Source: Pelecanus crispus
Lineage: Eukaryota > Chordata > Aves > Pelecaniformes > Pelecanidae
DNA: 64,000 bases
Assembly: GCF_030463565.1 (NCBI RefSeq)
Contig: NC_134644.1
Location: 132,987,388-133,051,387 of the forward strand
Reading direction: 5' to 3'
Below are positions 49,701 through 61,700 of this stretch, piece after piece; position 1 is the stretch's first letter, and every line of letters begins with the position of its first letter. Both the position numbers and the translations under genes were made by a program. The notes beneath the pieces are model-generated. The model worked only from the letters and a program-made list of their open reading frames with translations. It had not been told where the DNA came from and made no database searches.

Positions 49701-52700
49701 TTTAAATCATTACTGTCAGTGATGCCAGAACAAGTCTTGCATGTGGCTTGTCTTTCAATCACTGCTGCCAATATGGATTTCTGTTTTAAAGGAGGTTAAG
49801 CAGCAGAAAAGTTCTTAGTCATCAGAGCCATGCTTCAAGTGCATCTGCAAATGCAGATCTTCAGGAAGAGGGATTTTAGCACAATATGTGACACTTGGAA
49901 AATAATAGGGGTTTTGGTGAGGTTTTTTTGTTTGTTTTGGTAAAACCACCTAAGTTGACTAATCAGCTACATAGAACACAGTTTATAAACAAATAAAGCA
50001 AATAGCTCCATTTACCAAGACATATCATGAAGTTACAACTTCCCACTCCAACTGAAGGACAAGCTTCAATACAGTATCTCTAATACTTCAGTGTGATAGC
50101 TGTTGGCAAACACTTGCTCTTTGTTGGCAGTCATACTGGAATCTGTCTGAGAAAGATGAGGTGGCTGCTATTTGCATGGTATCCAAAATGAGAATTTTTT
50201 TTAGTAGACTTCAGTTTGCTCTCAGATGAGCAGTGTATTAATTGCAAGGAGACATAGTGCTTCTCTTGAAGTCATCTGCTCAGCTTGCCTTCCACAATTG
50301 CAGGTATAGAAGAATGTCTCTGGGCCCTGCTGGAACAAATGCTATGTTATATATGTTGTCATGTTGTGTAAGCTCCTTTAAGAAACTTAAGACCACTGGC
50401 ACAAAAATACAAGCCCCACAAAACCTAAGATGCCACAAAGGAAGAAAATAGAGATTAAAATATTTCTAGTGCCCACAACCTAAGTCCGTAACGATACATT
50501 TTTTTTCTGAGAAAGTAATAAGAAGTGAATCCTTCACTGGGATATAGAATTACATTTTTTTATCAACACTGATACTTAAAAAAGCATGGTGGGTTGACCC
50601 TGGCTGGATGCCAAGTGCCTACCAAAGCCACTCTATCACTCCCCTTCTGAACTGGACAGGGGAGAGAAAATATAATGAAAAGCTTGTGGGTTGAGATGAG
50701 GACAGGGAGATCACTCAGCAATTACAGTCATGGGCAGACTTGACTTGGGGAAAATCAGTTTAATTTATTACCAGTCAAATCAGAGTTGGCAAATGAGAAA
50801 TAAAAATTAAATCTTAAAACACTTTCCCCCCACCCCTCCCTTCTTCCCCGGCTCAGTTTCACTCCCAATTTTCTCTACCTCCTCCCCACAAGCAGTGCAG
50901 GGGTACGGGAATGGGGATTGTGGTCAGTTCATCACGCGTTGTCTCTGCCACTCCTTCCTCCTCAGGGGAGGACTCCTCGCACTCTTCCCACGCTCCAGTG
51001 TGGGGTCCCTCCCACAGGAGACAGTCCTCCATGAACTTCTCCAACGTGGGTCCTTCCCATGGGCTACAGTTCTTCACGAACTGCTCCAGTGTGGGTCCCC
51101 TCCACAGGGTGCAGTCCTTCAGGAGCAGACTGCTCCAGCGTGGGTCCCCCACAGGGTCACAAGTCCTGCCAGAAAACCTGCTCCAGCCTGGGCTCCTCTC
51201 CCCATGGGTCCACAGGTCCTGCCAGGAGCCTGCTCCAGCGTGGGCTTCCCACAGGGTCACAGCTTCCTTCAGGCACATCCACCTGCTCTGGCGTGGGGTC
51301 CTCCCCGGGCTGCAGGTGGATATCTGCTCCACCATGGACCTCCATGGGCTGCAGGGGCACAGCCTGCCTCACCATGGTCTGCACCACAGGCGGCAGGGGA
51401 ATCTCTGCGCTAGTGCCTGGAGCACTTGCTCCCCTCCTTCATCCCTGACCTTGGTGTCTGCAGGGTTGTTCCTCTCATATTCTTACTCCTCACTCCAGCT
51501 GCAGTTTTTGTGTTCCTTTGTTTTTTTTCCCCTTCTTATATATGTTATCACAGAGGCGCTACCACCATTGCTGATTGTCTCAGCCTTGGCCAGCAGCAGG
51601 TCCGTCTTGGAGCCGGCTGGCATTGGCTATATCAGATATAGGGGAAGCTTCTAGCAGAAGCCACCCCTGTAGCCTGCTACCAAAACCTTACCACGCAAAC
51701 CCAATACAAAAAGCAATGGCCTGCTCTGCTACACTTTGATTTCAAAGGTAATCAGACAAATCGCATAAATCTGAACTAGGGGTCTGCCATTACTCGTAGC
51801 AGATTATATGTATGTACTTATCCCATGGTAGCTGGCTACCTCATATACATCTTGCATTAAAGAATTTTATCATCAAGTACTACAGGGTAAGAGCATGTAT
51901 CTGTACAGCTTTTCCTGGCATTTTGCAGGCTGTCAACCCTAGCTTGTCCTGTGGTAGCTTATTGATCTTACCATATCATAAACCAGAATCTGATTCTGCA
52001 TTTTAATCATCTTTTGAAAGTCTTTGTTATGTTGCCGTTTAGTGTATTTTTAAAATTGTGTAAAATAGAAGTGAAAACTACTACTTTTTAGTTTCTAGGA
52101 TCTTCATAGACAGGGACTTCAGGACATCAAAGAAAGCCAATGTTGACTTCACTAGGCAACTTACCTCTTGACAAAAACCAGCTAAAATGTGGAAAGAATT
52201 TGAAGTGTAATTAATTCTGGTAAGCTAGATTCTAAAACATGTATTCAAGAGCTTGCATATTCCCTGTGTTATCCATGGGACCGCCAGTGGTGTAGAACAG
52301 GATTCTGCATAACCTATGGTAGAGTAGAATAGTTCAGTTGGAAGGGACCTACAACGATCATCTAGTCCAACTGTTACTGCAAAATGACTCTGCCATACAA
52401 CGTGTCCTTTCCTGCTTATTCACTGAGAAGCATTCATGGCTATGTACTTTGGCAAAAAAAAGGTATGGTGAGAACAAAAAAACCTCAACAACTTGATATC
52501 CTTAGTTTTTGAAAAATAAGTAGTTTCAGAGGTTAGATATGAAGTACTTAGTGAATTGGATGTACTAGTCATCTTCAAACTTTTTCTTTTATTCTCTTGG
52601 CAGTCTTAAAATTGATTCTCTTAGAAGGTTGAGAAAACCAGAGAGAAGCATGAGCGATGACAAAGAAAACCAAAGGTATTTTTAAAACAAAAAAAATCAT

Positions 52701-55700
52701 TTAACAGTTGTGAAAGTAATTGGGTATTTTTGTGTCATTCACACTTTGCTCCTCCCAGTTTTTCAAAATGCTTGTGAGCTAAGTCTCCTGCAAAGAGCTA
52801 GTAACTACAGAGATGCTATGTGACTTATTAGAGCAAGGGTTAGCTATGCATTGCTGTAGTAAAACTGTATTTAGCAGAATCAGGCTGTAGTGATCTAGGG
52901 CCTGTAGATGCCTTAACATGTGACTGTATGGATATAAAGGTTGTAACTTACACTTGGACTCAAAAGCTTTTTTGCCTTTTCTCAAATATCCTGAATTGTT
53001 CTGTGTATCCATTACTCAAATATTTGAGTACTTCCTTTCTTTCTTGAATACAAATTCTGATGAGAATTCTTGTTTCATCTCCTTACCACTTTTCTTTTAA
53101 ATCTCATAATAAAAGATTTTCCATATAAATGGCAACTAGGATAATAAATACACATTTATGTACAAAGGAGAGATGATACTAAGGGATTGCTAGTTAGTTA
53201 TGTGACATCATAAAAGCTGTGTGATTGTACAGCACCTTCATACCCACTACTGGTTTTGGGTAATTGTAAAATATGGTGGAATCAACAGCATTTTGAAGTC
53301 ATTGACCTGAGAGAGAGTTTCACATGGATCAATTGATTTGCCTTGCTCCAAGCAGTTAAGTGAAAAAGTTAAGGGAAGTATAGAAAGCACGTATTTTATT
53401 AGTTATCAACACTTCTTGTAATCAAAGACAAAACACTCTCAGGTTTGCCAGGTGTTGTATTTATATACACACTTTTTTACAGAATCCGTTCCATTGGTAT
53501 TTAGAAATTTATAGTGCCTTCCTCAAGATAATCCTCAAGGATTATCTTGATCGTCATAATCAAACAGACACAGTTTTGAACAGAATTATTTGTAGCTTAA
53601 CCTTTTGTCTTCAAGGGCTAGAAATGGGGCTGTGTTGAAGAAAAAGAACACAAATTAGCTTTCACAGCACTTTGCAGATGTTAAAATGCCTTGAAAGGCT
53701 AATTAAATTTATTAAAAACTTTCCATTTCTGATATTGGCAGGAATGGAAGTACTAGATCTTTAAATTAAAATATCAAATCGTGGCACTGTTCAGGTTTTC
53801 CAACAACAGTTTTATGCTTGTTCTGCCAGGGCAGTGTTAGTTGTGAATCTGTATTCTAACCAGCCTAGGCACAGGACACTGCTGAGGAAATTGGTCTTTT
53901 TGGGAGCAGGCGGCATCCACATAAGATGAGCTGAATAAAGTTGCAGCTGCATCAGGATGGCATTCACTTAAACATGGCCTTGGCCTCCTAACCTCTGGGA
54001 TCTGTTCCAGAAGGCACCTTAGTAGTTTTGTTAGTGAAATGTCTTTGGAGTAGTGCTGCTTGGATTGCTCGGAAGGCCAGAACAAGTGGAACATTTCTGT
54101 GATCAGAATGAAAAGGTTTTTTGCCAAATTTGGCTCTTTGTTAATTTTTTTCTTTTGATGGGAAGAGGAAAATTATGCTTGTCATTTAAAGCATTGTTGC
54201 TTATGAACATTACTATTCTAAAGATTTTATTCAGGTGACTCAGAATACAGAGGATTACAGATTTCTGGGGCTTCTAATAATCCAAGTAAAATTGTTGCTG
54301 AACTCTTCAAGGAAGCAAAAGAACATGGGGCTGTCCCGTTAGATGAAGCCTCAAGAGCATCTGGTGATTTCAGTAAAGCTAAGGTAAAAGTTAAAAGTTA
54401 TTTTGATCTCTATTTGCATTAGACTCTCTGAAAGTCATCTAACTACATGAGAGCAAATACACCTTTTTGTGGTTTGCAAATAACAGAGGATTTGATCAAC
54501 ATGGTTGTGTATTATCTGTGCTCAAATAGCTTGCTCTAGAAAATAAAGTGGGGAGGAACCACACAATTTCAGGGGAAATCATTAGAAATCAACCTGAACT
54601 GGAATTATTTGCTTTATTTTTAATTAAAATTGATTTAAAAAAAAAAAACCTACAGTTGTATCCCAATCAAAATCTCTTCTCTGTTGAATTACTAATGTTT
54701 GAAAAAGTGTACAGATTAGGAACTGAAATGCATCACGGAAAACCTGCTTAGCCTAATTATGGTTACTAGGTATAATTTTCCACTTAGAAAATACACAAGT
54801 TAGAACAGTGTATTTGCTTTTTATCACAGAAGCAAGCTTGCTGATGCTTTTATTTGCAGCTAGGAAAGATTTTTAATAAACTGTTTCAGATACTTATTGA
54901 AATAAGCTTTTCTATTTATTTTTTTCCAGTCATTTTCTGGTGGTGGATATAGGTTGGGTGACTCATCACAAAAGCACTCTGAATACATATATGGAGAAAA
55001 TCAAGATGTAAGTAAAATTCTGAATAGCAGGAAACAGAATCTCCAACAGATGTCTGCTTAATCATGTTCACAGCTTGAAATGCCAGTATTACTGTAACTA
55101 TGTCTATGAGGAAAAACTAATATCTAAATATTAGGTATGTGTTAAGTAGAAATTGTTAAAGTGGAAGTGTCCACAGAAGATAGATGTTCATTGGATAGTC
55201 TTGAGGAATTTGGAATTCCTCAATTCATTGTGGAATTTTCTGATGTAAATAACTTTGAAATTCTTAGCAAACATTCCTTTCAGTTACTTTCCTCCAGCTG
55301 TTGTTCTACATTCTCTTAGCTATGCTAACATTTTAATCCTTTTAGGTTAGGAATTGTTTCTTCTTGGCTTGCAAAGTAGCTAGTCTCAAACTGGAGGGCA
55401 TGGATGTATTCCAGGAATGGTGAAGCAGCAGGTTAGCGGCCTTTGGAAAATTGTCTGCCCTTTCTCTCCTCTCACTTAAAAGGCAGGAATTTGAGGGTGT
55501 GGGGAGCAAAGCTCTCTACACTTTGCCATTCATGTGAATGGCTGGAGCAAACGTTAAGCTTATCTGGAAACAAAACCAAGAAATGTCAGGCCAAAAGATG
55601 TTCAGGCTGGGGGGTGCTGCCAGGTCACGCCAGGGGGTGCTACCTTCTACCCTCTTAAGTAATCCTTCTACCCTCTATGTAATGGCCAGCTGTACTGAGC

Positions 55701-58700
55701 CAGAGGCCTGTTGCACTGGGGTTACCATAGCTGGGGGCAGGGATAGTTCTCTAAGGGAAGTTCAGTTTTACTGGCTAGGGAAGCCTCAATGTGCTGGACT
55801 GCAAGGTATTAGTTGCAGGGGAAAGACGTGCAGGCTCTGAAGGTGAAAGGCTCTGGCTGGAGGTACAGACTCGCAGCAGAATAAGAAGGGAGTGAAGGAA
55901 GCTGGTTTCCAGAATTCTCAGCATTTGAACTGAATGGAGCTAGTATCAACTTCATTGGAGCTCAACATGTAATAATTTGAGGAAAGAATAGTTTTCACTA
56001 TAACCGAGGTATCAGCAGGAGTTTGTAACTTTATGGGTTTATTTCTTAATTTATCAACAAGAAATGTTTACTGCTTTTTAAAAGTAGTTGGAACACTGTG
56101 AAGATCACTACACTGTCGCTATACATCATCTTTTATGTCATGGATAGCAAATTAAGAGATTCTTTTTCCCCAAGTGTAAAAGTGGTCTTGAAGTAGATAG
56201 TAGTCTATAACTGTTATTTGTTTTTTTTAAAGGATTCTAAGTATGATAGTTACAGTGCAGTGCTCTGTTCTTCTTTTGTCATTTGCATCTTCTTTGTGGT
56301 CCGCTACAAAATGCGTTAAGTGTAGATCAAAAATTCTGTAACTAATCTGTATGAAATTGAAATACCTTATTTGTCTATCTTCACTGTTTTGCTTCACAGG
56401 TTCAAATTTTGCTGAAACTATGGAGGAATGGCTTCAGTTTAGATGATGGCGAGTTGAGATCCTATTCAGACCCAACAAATGCTCAGTTTCTTGAGTCTGT
56501 TAAAAGAGGGTAAGTTAAAATGGCAACTTTTTTGAGGTATGTCTTTCAAATGAAGTGAAGAAAATCGCTTTCTCCACATGTTTATAATTATTAAAAGCTT
56601 CAGGCTTCTTCTCTGCCTGCACCCATAAAATACATTCTGTATTTGTCATCAGATGTATGGGGCATTTAAAAACTTGGAACACTTTGGTTCCTTCTGGTGG
56701 TTTAACTCTGAATGCTACTTGAAACAGACAGCTGTTAGTTTCATGTGTTTTGTTAGCACATTCTAGGCTTTGGCTGTCAGATCACTGATTTTTTTTTTTT
56801 CTTCCTTTTAGTTTTTCATTTTATCTATTATTTTTGGATGAAATCCATTCATAAAACAATTGGACACATATGACTTTTAAAATAAACATATCAATAGTGT
56901 CTACTCATACTGTACTGTGTAAAGTTTTTGTGTAATTTTTTATTGCAGTTCAGAACATAATTGGGAAACTTTTATTTTTGTAATTAAGGGAAATTCCTGT
57001 GGAACTGCAGCGACTTGTTCATGGTGGCCAGGTTAATTTGGATATGGAAGACCACCAAGAACAGGAATATGTGAAGCCTAGACTGCGATTCAAAGCTTTC
57101 AGTGGAGAAGGGCAAAAACTTGGAAGGTAAAAAAACACTAGGTTTTCTGTTGTGTGTTCATTTGCTATTTCAGAAGTGGATTTAATCAATTAGGAGACTG
57201 TTGGAGAAGCTAATCAGATGACAAAAGCAGTATGAAATTATTCTGTGCCACAAGTCTCAGCCCTGATTTCACAGAGTCACCAGGAATCATGGAAGTTTAT
57301 ATATAATCTTAAAACAAAGTTAAGTCTTAGTCCTGTGTCCTGGAACTGCTCACAGATTTGCTAGATACTTTGTGCTTTGTTGTGACTATGAGATTTCTCT
57401 GCCTGTTCTGGCATGTAATTTTGCCTATAATTTTTTTTTTTAACTTTAGCTGTGTTTAAAATGGGAGCAAAGGAAGCTGAAAGGTCATTAGCGCTGTACA
57501 AACTTCATGAGAAAAGTCTCTGTCTGGATAGAGGAAGCAGATCCAAGTAATTGTTCCCTATTTAGTGAGGAACAGGCAGAACTTAGTCCTAATGGGTTAC
57601 TGGTCAGTGAGGACATACTCTGCTCTGGCTTAGCTGCAGTATGTGTTGTCTTTTACTGCTGGGATTATCACAAAGGGAATAGGAGATGCTATTGCAACAC
57701 TATGGCTGATGCTTGACTTAATGCAGATGGAAAGAATTTTTGTATGGGAGCAACTCAGCTATTTTTTCTGAAATGAAGCAGCAGAAATATTGTCCTGAAA
57801 TACAACCTTGGAAACAGTCACCTGTTGTAAGTTATGCAAGGCGAGTCTGTTAGCTTTAAGAAAGAGAAATAATTTGATAAACTTTTTTTTTTTAATTTGA
57901 TCCAAAATAAATGAGTAATAAGTTGTATCCAAATCCCTCAACTTTTACTAGGATTTGAGTAAAACTTCAAATGATGCTGAAAACAATCTATAGTAGGAGC
58001 TGTTGTTTTAAAAACGACCAACCAGAGAAATTGTACATGGTCCCCTAGATGAAATAATACTGCAAAACCTGGATTGTGGGAGAGGAGGGACTCAACTTTT
58101 AACCTCTGACTGCAGGCCCCACTTCCTCCAATTCTAGTGTCATCTCCAGCTACAGTGTAAAATTCATAAATATAGTAAAAACCCTGAAATTTAATGATTT
58201 AGAAAAGCTTATACCTGTTTCTGTTTCATTTGCTGTCCTGTTGCAAGAGTACGCTGATGCTGTTAAAGCTCTAACGTGTATAATTCAAGTGAACTACTAC
58301 ATAATGTGCCAAAATTCATTCCTGTGACGGAACATTTCAGACCACTTTGTCCAAAAGTGTATAATCTCTGTTCAGCTTAAGTCAGTCAGTAAGAATAAAC
58401 AGTAATGTGACCTCAACTCTGCCAATCATCAGCTTTTTCACATAACAATTATAGGCTTTATAGCATCTTTTCCAGCTGACTTGATACTAGCTGTTGAATT
58501 GTAAATACTTCTCGGTTTCTGTTCATGATTGCATTTATTCATGTAATGTTTTGTTGCCAAAAAAAAAGGTATTACTGGTGTGCTTCTGCAAGTAATTTAA
58601 TTCAGCAAATGATTCTTAGCTGTTTCCAATCTATATTTCATCTTTTTAAAAATGAGGAAATGTGCTTAGTAAAACTGAGAAGGTGGTAAGCTCTGGTAGG

Positions 58701-61700
58701 AGTGACATAGGGAACAATTGTGTATAATAACTTGTTCACTTGAGCACTTGCTGAGATGATTAAAGAAAATAGCTGGGGAAGAGAGGAGGTTCTGTGTATA
58801 AGAAAATGTGTACATCTGTTGTGTGGCATTTTTGTTTGTTTTGGTAGCTTATGAAGTCTCAGGTATGTAAGTAAGGAAAGGAATAGCCAAATGGTTTCCA
58901 ATCAGATTTATATTACTTTGAGGTTATTGAGTCGCTGGAGCATATCCAGAGGAGGGCAACAAAGCTGGTGAAAGGTCTGGAGCACAAGTCTTATGAGGAG
59001 CAGCTGAGGGAACTGGGATTGTTTAGTCTGGAGAAGAGGAGGCTGAGGGGAGACCTTATCGCTCTCTACAACTACCTGAAAGGAGGTTGTAGTGAGGTGG
59101 GTGTTGGCCTCTTCTCCCAAGTATTTAGTGATAGGATGAGAGGAAATGGGCTCAAGCTGCATCAGGGGAAGTTTAGATTGGATATTAGGAAAAATTTCTT
59201 CATGGAAAGAGTGGTCAAGCATTGGAACAGGCTGCCCAGAGAGGTGGTGGAGTCACCATCCCTGGAGGTGTTCAAAAAATGTGTAGACGTGGCACTTTGT
59301 GACATGGTTTAGTGGGCGTGGTGGTGTTGGGTTGATGGTTGGGCTGATGATCTTAGAGGTCCTTTCCAACCTTAATGATTCTATTCTAGTTTTACTTTCA
59401 TAAAAAATAACCCAGCCACCAAGCCAGGAAACATGAAATTGCTACTCTACCCTTAATTGTTTTAGTGGTGGACTTGGTAGTGTTAGGTTAATGGTTGGAC
59501 TGGATGATCTTAAAGGTCTTTTCCAACCTAAATGATTCTATGATTCTATACTTTTATACTAAAGGTAAAAAAATTCCAAGCTTACTATGTGTTGATATCA
59601 ATGATGTGTCAGTATCATTTGTGCTCTGAAAGGGTGGGGGATGCCCAGAATCATGAAGTAGTGCTCCTGAAAGCATTTACTAAAGCAGTTTGGGTCAGTT
59701 TAAGGCAGTATAATGGTGCATGATTTTTTTTTTTAATATAGTCCATGAGGTACAATAAATATATAAGTCTTACTATCATTTCATGCTCTGTAAGCATAAA
59801 CAAAGATGGCTTCATTTGTACTTGAATACCTATTTAAATTCATGCAAATGTAATGATATGCACAGTTATAAGAAAAATAAATATGAGATGTTGCAATCTT
59901 TGACAAAAAACCACAAAAGCATTATTTGTGTCTCTATCTAAAAAGCTGTATTTATACTTAGTTCAGATAACTTTAAGAGGATTTGCATTGCTCATTTGTA
60001 CTAGCTATACATGGTAGTCATTCAATGAAAAAGACAGCTGAAACATTCAGTTCTGGTTTGACTCCATTAATAACATCTGGTTTATTTTTTTTAATCCTCT
60101 AGCCTTACACCTGAAATAGTCAGCACACCTTCTTCCCCAGAGGAGGAGGAGAAATCCATTCTTAATGAGCCTGTTCTGATTGATGATTCCATGCCAGCAA
60201 CAAAAATTCAAATTAGACTAGCAGATGGAAGCCGATTAATACAAAGATTTAATCAAACACACAGGTAAATTGATTCTGCATCAATGCAGGTAACCATAAC
60301 TATTTTGATAAGTTTGTGTTTTGTCATTAAATGCATATCAGCAAGACAGCAAAAAGGGGAAAAATACAGCTCCACTGAAATGTTGTAACTCGTGTCATTT
60401 TCATAATATAGATATACTGATAAATTGACTATCAAAGCCAAATTGCCAAATTCTGTAATTGGAAACACAAGATATTTGATAACTGCAAAGTCACAAACTT
60501 TCATGACCAGTTATGTCCTGTGATTTGTAAGGACATGGTGCCAGCCATAGCTGTTCCCAGGGCAACTGAAATCTGGACAATCTCGCTATGTAGTCATCCT
60601 AACCCTGGGCCCTTCTTGGGAGGAGCATGTGGCTGGCTCAGATGACCCTGTGAAGGCACTTTATTGCAAGGTGGTTTCGAGTGTAGTCTGAATTTGAATA
60701 TAGTCCACACTACAGGCAGAGAAATGCTTTGGCCCATAATCAAGAGCTCCAGCTTTCTACATTGTTATACTTGAGACTATGACTAAACATGACATGCGTT
60801 GTAAGTGTAGACTGCAGCCCATATGCAGAAGGATATATGAACATAACATACTCATTTGCAATTCTGGTATGTAGGCGGGACATAATACTGAGAACCAACC
60901 TTTGTTTTGTTTTGGATGGTCACCTCCTAGGAACTGGCAGCGTGTGAACTTGGTGGGGTTTTTAGATCTGTTAGTTTGCTGATTAGAGCTTGCTATCAGT
61001 TTTATTGACATTGTTGGGGCATTGCCACAAATGGTGTTGGCCAACCCCATTTATTTGCCTAAGAGGTTGTGTTAGTGCAAGGTTCTGCAAAGCTCTATTT
61101 TGCACTGCATGGCTGAGAGAACTTTGGGCAGAGGGCAGAGATTTGGTCAGCAGTTCCACCCACACTTTGCAGCAAGCAGGGTTCAAGCCAGTGCTGGTCT
61201 GAAATCTGCACCGTTGTGTTAGAACACAGCTGAAATTGAACTTGCATCTTTCCTTGGAGGTGGTCTTAGCATGGACCCAATTCCATGTTCATATTGTTAC
61301 ATGGAGAGTTCCCCGTTTCCTTTTTTAGTTCTGGCTCAGATTAAGGGCAGAGCCAATGTGCAGTTTTCTTCACCTGACAACATATGCAGACCACAACGAG
61401 GCAATTTTAGCTGAGATGCCAATAGGCAGGAAGATAAAGCAATCGTTTCCCATATTTTAGCAGACCTGATAGTACTGGCTCAGATCCTTTCTTCACAGCA
61501 CCTGCTGGAGAAGTGACTTAGATAAATGGTAGGGCTCATTGGGAGCCTCTGTAGCCATGATGTGTTTTCTTTTGTCTGCATCAAAAAGTAGAAGTGGTGA
61601 ACTTCCCAGTAATATCTGCAACCAAGGGTCTGTTGACAGAAGCTTATTTTAGTCATTATTAACTTTCTCTTGGATGTGGATCTCTAGTTATCCTTGCCAT

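Larger units (their letters stand above)
49015..52603 (+). other. UBXN2B intron 2
   Basis: Unique AT-rich DNA interrupted by a 1.12-kb antisense solo LTR (50.59-51.71 kb) and a CR1 fragment at 52.32 kb. No alternative exon was recognised; the long open frames here all belong to the LTR's GC-rich minisatellite. Confidence 0.9.

Noticed and set aside
50859-51654. Overlapping 130-250-codon frames on both strands in intron 2
   Set aside because: They lie inside the solo LTR and arise from its GC-rich minisatellite. No viral protein is encoded.
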